Positions 12,383-23,780 of a stretch of 64,000 nucleotides of DNA are shown piece after piece. Below the pieces are notes generated by a model. The model had not been told where the DNA came from. It saw nothing but the letters and a program-made list of their open reading frames with translations, and searched no databases. The stretch's first letter is position 1. Each line of letters starts with the position of its first letter. The position numbers were made by a program, and so were the translations under genes. The stretch comes from Lepas anatifera (Eukaryota; Arthropoda; Thecostraca; Lepadidae): contig JAOTON010001911.1 of assembly GCA_034440635.1 (NCBI GenBank), positions 1 to 64,000 of the forward strand. Reading direction: 5' to 3'.

Positions 12383-12573
12383 CTGTCACCGAGCCTGCTG
12401 TGACGTCGCAGAATCTCCATCACGGCGTCAGTGACGTGACCTGACGTCATCTGGCAGCTGCGCGTCATCAGCTGCTGCGTCAGCCGGCCAAACTCTTCCA
12501 GACGACACTGAGAGCGACGTACTTCCCTGTGCAGCGCCTGCGGCAGACGGGACAACATACTGACCCCAGAGTT
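12383..12573 (-). CDS. Spectrin-repeat exon
   Basis: Acceptor ctgctacag at 12574-12582, donor AG|gtcggt at 12383. At 191 bp it starts in phase 0, matching the exon above, and ends in phase 2. The peptide is helical with spectrin-like heptads: LPQALHREVRRSQCRLEEF, then RLTQQLM, then HVTDAVMEILRRHSRLGD. As I recall the family, this spacing resembles dystrophin-type spectrin repeats (unverified). A LINE fragment lies immediately downstream in the intron. Confidence 0.6.
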
Positions 12574-12599
12574 CTGTAGCAGCTAACAGCTCAACCGTC

Positions 12600-13620
12600 G
12601 GCGGCTATGTTTCTATCTTTTGCTGGGGGCTTTAGGGGCACCAACGTTAATGTCATACGGGGTCGAAAGGGAAGGGAAATGAACTAGACCTGGACAAGGG
12701 CAGGGCGCCACATCTTGCCTGCTGGTGGATTCGAGCGCGTGACCCTTTGGCCAATGCAAAAGACCACATGACCGAACCGAACGCGCACCAATCAGCCTCG
12801 CCAGCAGACCCACACCGATGACTAAGTATGAGAGCATTATAAACGCAGGACTATTCCCTCTCATCTCCGTTTCTCATGATCTGAAAAAGACTGAAATGTG
12901 ACCTTATTTCCAATGCGAGATGCCGTCTCTGTTATGATACTATAGGTATACCGTAAACGATAATTTAGAGGTGGTGTGGAAGAGTTGGGAAGGAGGTCGT
13001 ACGCAGATGGTTTAAAGCTAGGCCAGCGGGAAGGTAAAAATGAGCCAAATGTTGTAAATTTACTTTTCAGGAAGCCTTTCTCCTACGGAGTAGAAGCCTT
13101 TCTTACTTTTGTCATCTTCCGTTTGCGTTCATACAAAATAAGAGAGTCTGGGATCTTCGAAGTAATTACCGTGTCATTGCCGTAATCCACGCCAGACGCG
13201 GTGAAAAGAAAATATTTACACGATTCTAAGGAAAAAAATTAGAACTGAGAAATACCTAGAGCATGCATAATCATATTCCATCTCGATGTTTTATGCAGCA
13301 GAGCTATATTATCTATCAACACCACAGTCATAATGATCGAGGAGTTATTTTTTCGTCCCTACTCACAAAATACTTCTGCTGGAGATCCAGAATGTTGGCA
13401 AATATATCATGAAAGAAGCCTGAGAAAATCCGATAGTTGGGGATCTTTCAAGAAATAAAACGCGGTGACTACAATCAAGTTCTTGCATATTTGCGCTGAA
13501 GCATTGGGCTCAAAGACGTTCTAACGCATTACTATATAGGTACAAAAAAGAGCCTATATAGGCCAACGTTCCAAAAGATACAGTCACTCGAATACGATAC
13601 ATACAGTCAACTACGATATT
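12600..13620. other. Intron DNA, nothing recognised
   Basis: Intron between the 12.4-kb and 13.65-kb exons of the - strand gene. Only short, non-protein-like frames; no repeat end recognised. Confidence 0.4.
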
Positions 13621-13653
13621 TCAAGACCAATATGCCCTTCCGTTCATCATCAC

Positions 13654-14751
13654 CCGTTGTAAGTCACTAACCGTTTGCTGTTGAATCTGCATCCTCAGCT
13701 GCGTGGCTCGACTGCCCGGAGCCGGCAGCCTCTGTAGCACTGCCTCCGTCCTCCGCAGCCAGCACGCCAGCTCCGCACGTGCCTGCCGCCAGCTATCAGT
13801 CCCGTCCTCTCCCTGCTGCCAGATATCCGTCCTGTCCTTTCCCTGATGCCAGCATCCGGTCCCGTCATCTCTCTGCTGCCAGATATCCGTCCTGTCCTCT
13901 TCCTGCTGCCGGCTTCCGGTCCCATCCTGTCCCTGTTGCCAGCTTCCGGTCCTATTCTCTCTCTGCTGCCAGATGTCATTCCCGTAATTTCCCTGCTGCC
14001 AGCTTCCGGTCCTATCCTCTCCCTGCTGCCAGCTTCCGGTCCTATTCTCTCTCTGCTGCCAGATGTCATTCCCGTCATTTTCCTGCTGCCAGCTTCCGGT
14101 CCTATCCTCTCTCGGCTGCCAGATATCAGTCATATCTTCTCCCTGATTCCAACTTCCGGTCCTGTCCTCCCTCTGCTGCCAGTTATCAGTCCTGTCCTCT
14201 CCCTGCTTCCAGTTGTGATTCCCGTCATTTCCCATCTGCCAGCTTCCGGTCCTGTCATCTCCCAGCTGCCAGCTTCTGGTCCTGTCCTCTCCCTGCTGCC
14301 AGCTTCTAGTCTCTTCTCCCTCTCCCCGCCAGCCTTCGACTCTGCCTTTCTCATCATATCGGTTTAAAGCCGTGTCCTCCATACTGCTCTCCCCTTCTTC
14401 CAGCCCGATACCAGCTTCATTCCCACAGCCCTTCCACCTGTGAGTCCCTCCCAGCGTCACTGGCCGTTTCTGAGCCAGATTCACAGAGCCATCCTCCTTC
14501 CTATCTATGTGGTACCTCCCTTGGATGTCAGTCTCACCCTCCCACCCCTCGTGCCAGCTTCGTGCTCTGTTCCTCTCATCCCGACACTTTCCCAGCCTTT
14601 CTCTCCACTCTCTTTGCTGCTCAGGTGCATACACAGTTCCTCTTCCATCCTTCTTCGACCAGTTTACAGCTTGGTCCCGTCCTTCCCTGCCAGCTGCTGG
14701 CCCGGCCGTCACTCTTCCTCCAGCAGTTTCTGTCCCTGTCCTCACAGACAC
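13654..14751 (-). CDS. Large exon: decapeptide-repeat region plus start of a spectrin repeat
   Basis: The frame is open for over 370 residues. From about 14333 down to 13790 it consists of 18 consecutive ten-residue units of type DRTGSWQQGE (30-bp DNA period, W almost invariant). The C-terminal part, ELACWLRRTEAVLQRL, has the tryptophan and heptad spacing of spectrin-repeat helix A. A splice donor CGG|gtgatg at 13654 (phase 0) fits the acceptor of the next exon. The spectrin part could belong to a dystrophin-, nesprin- or plakin-type protein; I cannot decide which. The repeat is low-complexity and probably an unstructured linker. Confidence 0.55.
13790..14330. repeat. Coding minisatellite, 30-bp period x 18
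   Basis: Units of type CTGCTGCCAGCTTCCGGTCC plus 10 more bases, in register with the codons of the - strand gene and encoding the ten-residue repeat. Spacing is exactly 30 bp throughout, so the length has been kept in frame. Confidence 0.9.
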
Positions 14752-15523
14752 CAGTGGATGTGGTGCTTAGAGGATAGGAAAACGGGAGAAGACAGGAGTG
14801 CTTGTCTGAAAATGGCCCGGGAATTTCGTGGTGGATGGGTTTTGGGTATGGCAGCACTCTCCTTGGCTGAACGGAAATAAAGACTGAACACTGGTTGATA
14901 CCAAGAGGGGATTGCGGGCAGTTGGACCCAATTTCGGTGTGGTTTTGGACTTGACTTGGCACGGAAGTATTCGACCGCAAAAAGTACGATCCCCGGGAGT
15001 GTTGCGATAAGAAGTGGGATTTATCAGAGCTGGACGCAAATAACCTACACTGTTCTTGTAACTGATTCTCGTGGAAGTTCATGTTTGGCGATAAATCATC
15101 TTCTGAATACCGCTCCTTACTATAAATATATTCATTCGTGCTGGGGCAGTTGTGATTTTTCTCTTCATGCATCATGACTTCTGAGTCGAAAACAGCATGC
15201 CTCGAATTCTCTTGAAATGTGTGTCTGCTAACAGTGCCGACCACCTCATCTCCTTTTAACAGCCAAAGGCTGGGAGATTTCCGCGCATCGCTGACCACGC
15301 CAGCCTGCCTCTGCCTTCCTGAATCCCGCAGCGGTGTCAAATCAGGCTGACAGGTGACCTCGAGGCCCTCGCCATGGCAAAGGCTGCGCAGTCGTTGGGA
15401 GAGGTAGCTTCCTGCCCCTCGGTTGGTGATGACGTCATCAGGGTAGAGATGATCATCCACAGCAAGATGGTGCTCAATATGGTCAGTTTTTGATAACAAT
15501 GCTGCGGATTTCTCCAAATCCAT
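14621..15523 (-). CDS. Upstream exon of the spectrin-repeat gene (unrecognised, 300-aa frame)
   Basis: An open frame of about 300 residues on the - strand, hydrophilic and without an obvious domain, membrane segment or signal peptide. It begins at a methionine preceded by possible acceptor AGs (about 15525 and 15542). The frame stops at 14621, while the next - strand frame (13654-14751) is already open, so the two overlap by about 130 bases in different phases. Both frames show W-containing, charged sequence there, which suggests one exon broken by a small indel or an unseen short intron. Assignment to the gene is by position and strand only. Confidence 0.4.
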   Translation of the reverse strand: MDLEKSAALLSKTDHIEHHLAVDDHLYPDDVITNRGAGSYLSQRLRSLCHGEGLEVTCQPDLTPLRDSGRQRQAGVVSDARKSPSLWLLKGDEVVGTVSRHTFQENSRHAVFDSEVMMHEEKNHNCPSTNEYIYSKERYSEDDLSPNMNFHENQLQEQCRLFASSSDKSHFLSQHSRGSYFLRSNTSVPSQVQNHTEIGSNCPQSPLGINQCSVFISVQPRRVLPYPKPIHHEIPGPFSDKHSCLLPFSYPLSTTSTGVCEDRDRNCWRKSDGRASSWQGRTGPSCKLVEEGWKRNCVCT

Positions 15524-15529
15524 GTCTGA

Positions 15530-16319
15530 TCTTGATCAAACTGAAAAATATAGCGTATTTGTTACCAGCACATTCGTTGCTTCCCATTTAGTGGTGGGAA
15601 ATCTTCCAGAGCTAACATTGCTTTAACATTTTTGTTTTACTACGACTGTTTGCCCTTACACAAGACACACACTGCACAACGTATCCACATGCTCTTAGGG
15701 TCAATGCACATGCCACTTTCGGTTTTTCACGGAGTGCCTTGCGGTCCCATACAGAAACGCACAGCAAACAGCGACAAAACATCACGATTACATATTTGTT
15801 TGATCCTAATCGCCCATTTCCTGAAAAAAGGAACACTATTTTCCGTTCTAAAAACAGGTTGTTTTAGTCCTGAGACCGCCCCTACCTGGCGGTAAGGAAC
15901 AGGCTGCTTGCAGGAGCCAGCCGACTTCCAGGAAACGGTAACGATCGCGGGTCAGAGTTTCCAGCGCTACAATGAGCTTAGTTGTACAGTTAAGTGGTCA
16001 TGTGAATTACCTGCTGTCTAATCGACTATTTAGGTGTTGCGTTGATATTGAGTTTCGCTGTTACCGTAAAGTGATTCCTAACGGACAAAGGCACATAGAC
16101 TGTTTTTAATGGGGAATAAGTGTTTTAGTTAGGATTTACTGGGATTAGTTATGATTTGAATGCGTAATTCTCGTAATCATTCATCGATTATTGCAGATAA
16201 TAGTCGAGCTAATACGAAACAAGTAGTTTTACGATCATGAGTATTGCCTTGTGTTCATGTATGTGACGGTTTTTCGTCCACCAGTTAAGAGTGTTGGCAG
16301 GGGTGCGGATCTATATCTT
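15530..16319. other. No gene seen
   Basis: AT-rich, upstream (on -) of the first open frame of the spectrin-repeat gene. Further exons or its promoter could lie here but I see no supported signal. Confidence 0.35.
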
Positions 16320-16323
16320 TTAA

Positions 16324-17040
16324 AGGGAATGTGGCACCTTGGTCGAATCCTGGAATTTAGTGTAATTAGGCGTATTTTTAGCCGAAAATAATGAAACCAC
16401 TCATGATTTCTCTAAAAATGTACAACAAGCTCAATATTTTGATTTTTAAAATACTCCTCTAAGAAAAGAAATAAATGTCTGCCTGTGGATGTCATGAGCC
16501 TGTTCGCTGTCAGCGAGTTTTGTGCACCAATCGCGGGCCGCGTTGGCCTCGTCCGGATTGTGCCTCTCCCGGAACTAGTTCTGAGGTTTTACGGGCTATG
16601 GCCTGCTGTTTGTGCTGATGAAAACAGTAAGTGCGAAGTGGCGTTATATTTTTAATGGTTAAGGTTTGAATTCCCTTTGCTTGCACAGGGGTGATTATGG
16701 GTTGTTATTTTCTGGAGGGAGGTTGGGTCCTGCTGACAAAACTGTGCTGACGCTGAACGGGCTATGATCTGGCAACCACTATCATACTCGAAAAGCTTCA
16801 AGGGCTTCGATTGGCTGATGCTCATCGTGACGTCACCATATGTCGTCACACCAACAGCCATGACAATTGTGGCCTGCTGCTAGGGGTACATGAGGGATAC
16901 ATTGCAGGTAGATTTTAGCTTTTTCTACGGAAATCTCGAGTTCCAAGACAAATGATATATATTGAGTACCAGGTTTTCCGACTTGCTTTACAACTTGGCT
17001 ATCTCAGTTAAAATCACGTTATGAAGGTGCCACTTTCCCT
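16324..17040 (+). mobile_element. F7 TTAA element, 717 bp
   Basis: TTAA at 16320-16323 and 17041-17044. Inverted ends AGGGAATGTGGCACCTT / AAGGTGCCACTTTCCCT. No coding capacity and few AGGTCA hexamers, so a separate family from F1-F5. Confidence 0.8.
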
Positions 17041-17201
17041 TTAAGGGGTATTCGGGCATCTCCAAGGGAACGTCGAAGTGATGTAAAAATATTCTTGTCA
17101 TTTTCGATTTTTCCGTTTTAATGAATTGGCATTGGTTTCATGCAGTTGAAAAAAGCCTGTGGAAAGGCCAAAGCGGGAATTATACTGCACTATCACTTTA
17201 A

Positions 17202-18105
17202 ACACGCGCAATGGAGAGGGTCTGGCGTCAACATGCAGTGGAGGGGGTCCTAAAGTGCCCCCCCCTGAGATCTCGGAAACCAGGGAAGTTAGAAAAACTG
17301 CCGTTAAGGGGTGTGTGGGGGTGATGGTAATCTACGTTATGTCAAGTTTAATTGACCTAGGTCACTATATTCAAGGTTAAACAAGGTGATAAATGTCAAA
17401 TCGGGGCCCTACTGGAGACCTATTGTCAAATGCCGTGGTTATGCAAAAAAAACAGAAATACACCAAAAACAGACTAAGGCCATAAATGAAAGGCTCCACA
17501 CAATTCCCTCTGAAATGTTGACGTCAAGGTCATTCAAGGTCAATGAACTATGACGTAAAACAATGACACATTCCCAATAATGTACAATATAACTGACGCT
17601 ATAGCATACTTTGGGCGGGAAATGAGGTTTTGACCTTGAAAAAGACCTTTGACCTTCACCTGTGACCTTGAAATTGACCTTGAGTAGCCTTAACCATCAA
17701 TTCATAGCATAACAGACGTCACACTGAATAATGCCATATGGCTGGAACGCTGGGGTCAAAGACCTTGAAATGTGACCTGTGACCTTTGACCTAGACCTTT
17801 CCCTTCTTGTGAGTTGACCTTGACATGTAACCTGATTATATAACGTTATGACGTCACCACTCAGTCTACAGTAGGTACAGGCAAACTGGTGCGAACGTGC
17901 GATTGCAACGGTCTAAAAATAGAGGTCTAATTTTGAAAGCCTATAACTCAAAATATGATTGACCAGTTTTCAAAATTTTTACAAATAAACTCGCTCATAA
18001 CTTCTCTCAAATGTGGCCAAGTAGCGTTTTCCGGCAGCGAGCGGTTCTCCGGCTACCTTGTAAAAATAGGTGGGGGCATTTTAGGAACCCCCTCCACTGC
18101 GCGTG
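17202..18105 (+). mobile_element. F4 TTAA element, 904 bp
   Basis: TTAA (17198-17201) and TTAC (18106-18109). Ends ACACGCGCAATGGAG / CTCCACTGCGCGTG. Interior dense in TGACCT (about 17520-17830). Serves as the reference for other F4 copies. Confidence 0.82.
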
Positions 18106-18158
18106 TTACTATACTGGTGCATTGGCATTGTTTCAAATTAAGGTACTTCCATCATTAA

Positions 18159-19290
18159 CCCTTGCCCCGGTGGCGGGTACGAGCCACCTTCACCCTGGTG
18201 GGGGGCTAAAGACCCCCACGATCTCAAAACTAAGAGAGCTAGAAAACCGCAAAACAGCAATCGAAGCTCTTCGAAATGATATCGAAAATACTTCGGTATT
18301 TTTCTTGTAGGTCAATATCAAGGTCAAGAGGTCAAAATAGGTCAAATCGCTAATATGAGGTGTACTAAGAAAACCTCCTATATCTCGAAACTATGATAGC
18401 TAGAAACATTTTTCTAACACCATTCGAAGCTCTTGGATGCGCTTTCATTACAGTTGCATTCATTTTCGTGTCAGGTCAAGCCTAGGAGCTACTGGTCACT
18501 ACATATTGGGCATATTCTTGGGAATGTCCATAGCCACCCATGCATAAGGGCGTTTACTTTTCGCTAATATCTTCCAAACCAAACAAGATACAGCCATAGT
18601 TTATGACCATTGCAATTCTCTCGTCAATACAAATCGAATGATATATGATATTGCTATGCCAGGTCAAATTTAAGAATTTGACCTGACCCGGTCAACGGTC
18701 TGACCCAACTTGACCTGGTATAGTCATGATGTATATCATTTGACTTCCAGTGGCTATACAAACACTTTGGTGACAAAATAAAGCTCTATCTTAGTTTATT
18801 CAAAATTTATAGAGAAAACACCAAAAATGCTTATTTGACCTAAGGTGACCTTTTAAGGTCCAAGTCAAAATTTTGGTATCAGCTTCGAAATGGGCTAGAA
18901 CAAGTCGCAACCAATGTTTGAAGTTGATTCCATCCATACTTACTGAGAAAGCTCATTTCGTGATTTTCCCATGTATTGTAATGGGGAGGTCATGCTCTGC
19001 ATGACCTTGGTCTCCAATATCAAAATCCCGAACAAATGTTGTAGCTCCTGGTGGGCCCAAGATGTGGTATGAGTTTCAACTTGATCGATTGACCCTTCTT
19101 TTAGTTATGCCGTCTTAAGTATTTTGGTGAGGTCACTTCACCTGACCTGGTGACCTGACCTGATATGACCTTGAGCCAAAATTTTCGGAAAGATGTAAAA
19201 ATGATGAAGGAACAGCTAGACTGTTTGGCTGCGCGGCGCCGTTTTTGGTCACTTCGAAACCCGAGGGGGTCTAAAGACCCCTCACCGAAG
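18159..19290 (-). mobile_element. F2 TTAA element, about 1.13 kb
   Basis: TTAA at 18155-18158; degenerate TTAG at the other end. Reverse orientation of the copy at 51002-52194: starts CCCTTGCCCCGGTGGCGGG and ends with GGGTCTAAAGACCCC. Dense in AGGTCA/TGACCT. Confidence 0.8.
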
Positions 19291-19489
19291 TTAGAACAGT
19301 CACACCTCTGAGCGTTGCCAACGGATAGAAAGTGGGAGAGGAGATCTCCTGGGAAAATCTATAGTAAATCATCCACCACTATAAGGAAACTACTCACTCT
19401 AAAACAATAAAAACTCTTGGGATTTGAACCCACTGTTACTATTAGCTGCCCGTAATAATGAAATATTTTCAAAACTTATCTGGAGTTAA

Positions 19490-20128
19490 CAGCCGCACTG
19501 GAGATGGGTCTGGCACCAACAAGCAATGAAGGGGGTCTGGTAGCTCCCCCCCCCCTGAGATCTCGGAAACTAAGAGACGTAGAAAAACACTTTTTGGAGG
19601 GTGGGTGGAAGTTATAGTGATCTACATCATGCCAAATTATCATTGACCTAGGTCTATATTTCTAAGGTCAAACGAGGTCATGAAGGGTCCCATCTTGACC
19701 GTGCTTGGGATCTATTGGGAAATGCCGTAATTATTCAGGAAAGCGTCGTGCATATCCTAAAGACGGACCAGGGTCATAGAGCAAAGGTTGCGCACAGTCA
19801 TTCGGAAAATTTTGGGATCAAGATCATTCAAGGTCATTGACATTGACATTCATCATCTCGCTTGCATGGTGTTATGACTTTACAACTTGGTCTCCAATGC
19901 AAGCGAACTGGTCCGACCGCGCGATTATGACGATCTCAAAATGTAGGTCTGACTTCTAAAGCATACAAGTAAAGAAATGTTCAACTCATTTTCCAAATTA
20001 TTTCACTAATTTACGTGCAATTAAATTACGTTAAATGTGGCCGAGCATCGTTTTTTTTGGCTACGAACAGTTCTCCGGCCACCTCGGAAAAATAGGTGGG
20101 GCCCTCCAAGGCCCCACCAGAGCGCGTG
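19490..20128 (+). mobile_element. F4 TTAA element, internally shortened (639 bp)
   Basis: TTAA at 19486-19489 and 20129-20132. Ends resemble the copy at 17202, including GAGATCTCGGAAAC near the left end and the GGTTCTCCGG-type right end. About 265 bp of interior missing relative to that copy. Confidence 0.8.
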
Positions 20129-20133
20129 TTAAA

Positions 20134-21660
20134 AAAAGTGCTCCTGATGGGACAAAGCATGAGCTGAGTCGAACAGGGCACCTTCCCCGAAAAAAAGTCC
20201 TGGTAAAAATTCCAGAGCATGTGCTAATGACGGGGAAATCGTAATTTCGAAAACATTTTCTCGACAGAATCGTTAACGGCTAGGGTGGAAGTGGGTCCAC
20301 GACAGTACAATAAACGCCGCCGGTTAGGTGTTTCTAACGTAATCCGGGTAGAAATATAGCCATTCGGAAGCTGTTCCTGACACCAGGGACTGTAGACTTC
20401 AAAGGTAAAGAGGCTATAGCCGTCTGCTATTTTCTAATCATTCCAGATAGTTGTTCACTGCAACCTTTAAAATCAGGGCCTGGTGATTTTCCACTGAGTG
20501 TAACTAATGTTTAGAGATTAATGAGCGAGCAATATGATTGGAGTACGTTTCTAGAATGTCATCTCGCATGGACTGCTTTTATTTCAACATAGCTGTTGGC
20601 ATAATCCAGGAGGCACGTTTTGATAAAGCATTATCCCCCAAAGTTCCAAGTGCGTGATAAAGCAAAAGTTTTATAGACCTGGAGATGTCCCAACTGAAAG
20701 AAGTACTATGTTTGCGCCTGAAGTTGTATAATTTCAAATTGTTGGCAATAAAAACGAACTTCCGCAGAGTGTCATGGATTGGCATTCCGCCCGTCAACCC
20801 CTAGGTACTCACATATTAGTAGTTAAAATTTCTAATTATTCACTCCACCTCCGGCTGCCACGATCTTCCGTCTCTTGAATATATTTTTGAAAAGCACTCA
20901 TGCCAGCATACGCATCCTTAATGGCAAAGAAGTGAGGGTGCTAGCCAGACGTCTAAACTGGCTGACAAGACAGTTTCTCTTTAAGAACCCAAAATCCATG
21001 CAATTCTGGCCCATTGCTGCCCTCCTCACTGGCTAGGCACAACACCGTTCCATTTCTTCCCAACACAGCTGAAATTTGGACATTTTTCGGTGAAAAGTGG
21101 AGGCCCCATACCAGCCTATTTCTCCTCCTCCTCCCCCCACCCACCTCTATTGCGACGCGCACACAAGCCGGTCTCATTTCTCCATGCAGGTATGTATGAG
21201 CCAGTTGCATAAACATCCGGCAATCCTCTCGGGTAAACGGAGAACATTGTACTGCCCGTGCGCGCCGGCGTCTCCCCGGCCCACTAACGACAACTTTCGT
21301 CGTCGGGTCCCGGAGGACAAACATGTTCATTTGGTGTTCGTTAACTACCTGCATGCATTGGTGATTGGTGTTGGCGCCGGTGTTGCCACCAGAGGCGGGG
21401 ACCCAGGCTTCTCGCTCTTAAAAATTGGAGGTGGTACTCACCTACTTTTGGCTGCGAATGTCCTTCTGATAACAATCGTTTTGACTGAAATTGCTATAAA
21501 CGCCGAATTTGAGTACAAGCTTTCCTTTTGGTGTTTCACCAGGTGCGTCTTTTTTTTAATTTCGTCCAAGTTGTTCCTAGTTTGGTTTTTGGAGTCGTAG
21601 TCTCAATAAAGTCATCAAGGGATTTGCCACGGAAACCCCGATCCCACCACCCGAACGAAC
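20134..21660. other. No gene supported
   Basis: Contains a 133-aa - strand frame (20953-21354) without recognisable family features. A C-rich stretch at 21080-21160 with GGACATTTTTCGGTGAAAAG may be a degenerate mobile element. Confidence 0.35.
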
Positions 21661-21689
21661 AACTCCCGCAATGAAGGATTAATTTAGAA

Positions 21690-21895
21690 GCCAAAGTTTA
21701 ACGTCCTCCAAAGCAGAGTGACGGCCGCCCCGCTCAGGTCGCCCTGTCGCCAGTCGGTTGCCAGACGTCGGGAAAACTTTTGAGCGCCGGAGCCTCTCAG
21801 GGGAACCGATCCCAAATCTAGACATGCACTTCCACTGCATGTTTCTGAGCAGCGGACCGGAGCCCAACGCTCTACCAACTGAGCTAGCAGTGCGG
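21690..21895 (-). mobile_element. tRNA-derived SINE, family 2
   Basis: On -, TAGCTCAGTTGGTAGAGC (21869-21886) is a perfect tRNA D-arm / A box. A decayed B box follows at about 21806-21818, further away than in a tRNA, then a 3' body ending GAGGACGTTAAACTTTGG. A tRNA gene is excluded because it does not fold with that spacing. Confidence 0.7.
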
Positions 21896-22276
21896 AAAAT
21901 CTTTCTGTCTCTCTGCAAATCTGTTTAATCTAAAAAAATTGTGAACTAATCTACCGAACCGACTACAGTTCATGAACATAGGCTTCCACTCCTATGGATC
22001 TAACCACCCCCCCCTCCCACCCAATAAAAAAATGTCAGCGACGCCTTTGGGTGCTGCCGCCGCTCAGTGCGTCAGTGTGTTTGTTTAGAACTGCTACCTG
22101 CTTTTAGCTATGTGTCTCGTCTTCGTGCCCTTGGGGCTGGACGAGTGAGCTGAGCTTCGCCCTTACACGGTCGCTGCTGAAACTCGCCCTCCCCCAATTT
22201 AATTTTTACGGTTCGCAGACGGCTGCATGGTGTGATTTGCACTGCTTGGCAGAGCAAGTCGATACTTTATTACCAA

Positions 22277-22360
22277 TCTTTAAAAAATGTTATACTGGGG
22301 TCCCGTTAGGTCACCAACCATCTTTAAAAAATGTTATACTGGGGTCCCGTTAGGTCACCA
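22277..22360. repeat. 44-bp tandem duplication
   Basis: TCTTTAAAAAATGTTATACT and the 20 bases after it appear twice, starting at 22277 and 22321, essentially identical; a recent duplication. Confidence 0.93.
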
Positions 22361-22562
22361 GGCAATGACGTCATTTCCGGAAGCAATCCAGGCGAATGTA
22401 CGATATTTTAGCTTTCGTGCCGCATTTTTCGGGGACGCAACTTGAATGTAAAGAAAGGCTAAGACCTAAGTTGACCTCTTGCGACATTTTGTGACCGCTT
22501 ATTTCTTTCAAACACGTGGAGGGAGGACTTATTTTCTTATGTGGGGGAGGAATGTCCCACTT

Positions 22563-22588
22563 GCCCCCACCCTGGATCCGCCTATGAT
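22563..22588 (-). mobile_element. Single end of a GGATCCAGG-type element
   Basis: CCTGGATCCGCCTATG is the reverse complement of the CATAGGCGGATCCAGG end of the 30684-30967 element. The partner end was not found, so only this border is annotated. Confidence 0.5.
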
Positions 22589-22879
22589 GCATAGAAGCAG
22601 TGTTCACAACGATATCTTGTTATCCAAAGTCCTTTGATCTTCCTCATGCAGGACAAAACGTTCCTTGTCTGCAATCAGAGGCGGCGCCAGGGGACACTGG
22701 GTCCTTTTGGCTCATTTATCCTCCGCGTTCTCCAACTAGTCTGCAGTAGCCATATTAAACTCCACGTTAAGACCCCCTCTCCTGGAAAACCTGTCTCCGC
22801 CACTGCGTGCAGCTGCCGCCGGTCCAGGCGGGGCGAGGTGCCCGCTGCGACACCCACTCGGCGGCTTTGCAGACCAAGT

Positions 22880-22933
22880 GGCCAAATTGGCCCGAACGAG
22901 AGGCCAGCCAAATTGGCCCAAATGAGAGGCCAG
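22880..22933. repeat. 26-bp unit x 2 in GC-rich DNA
   Basis: CCAAATTGGCCCRAAYGAGA plus GGCCAG is repeated twice in tandem. The surrounding 22790-23060 is GC-rich with open frames on both strands but no recognisable protein. Confidence 0.8.
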
Positions 22934-23780
22934 CTGCCGACGAGAGCGACACGGTTACCAAGAGCGATTAGGGCAGACACTTGTACCCGATCGCTACGTT
23001 TTGTTCCAGCCGGAGGAATGGGGAGGGGAGGGGGGCTCCGGGCATCATGCCTCCCCTAAATGGGAAATTCTCACACCAATCATGTGTGCTGACTGGAAAA
23101 CGATGGGTTGAAAGATCCATGGTGCCCTCTTGAATCCAAACCCTACTCCGCTACTGGGTTTATTGCAACTGCACTTAATATTGGGGCGCGGATATTGGGC
23201 GCGAAATAATTCCTCCGTTCAATGCCCAAAGTAACTTTTTTCGGAAGCAATGATTCTGTACGACTTTGAACTTCTTTCTGTTCCTCAAATGTTCTTACGT
23301 TGGGTTTTTATATTGTATGTGATAATTATGTGTAGCTTTGCCTACCTCCATTTGCCAACGTCACTCCACTGCTCTCCGCACGAAATCGAAAAACTTGAAA
23401 CGAGAATCAAAGAGAGCAGGACTGTAGGCAATTTATGAAACCAAATTTAATGAAATTCAAACAGATGCGTGAATTTTTTAAAATGATTTTTTTGTGTCAC
23501 AAATTTGCACCAATGTCAATTCCCACCTTAGAAGCTTTATCCAAAACGAGGAGTACAGAAGTACACTAGTGTAGAAACACAGCTGTTGAATACGGTAATC
23601 AATTAAAGACATAAATATGTATATCTTTCCCGACGTCAGCTTGACATCATGTAGTGTATCATTTTTGTGTGGATAATCTCACTCGTTGCCATAAGTATCA
23701 AACAAATTCAAAATGAATACAAAAGCAATGCAATATAAAATCTTATCATATGCCTGTTGAATTGCTGACACCCAATTTAA

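Noticed and set aside
13779..14880. + strand frames of 146-176 aa (Pro/Ser/Leu-rich)
   Set aside because: Antisense shadows of the 30-bp coding repeat on the - strand.
20953..21354. 133-aa - strand frame
   Set aside because: No recognised motif, no splice context, and overlaps a C-rich repeat-like patch.
21864..21895. A tRNA gene
   Set aside because: A box is perfect but the B box is decayed and too far away; fits a tRNA-derived SINE.
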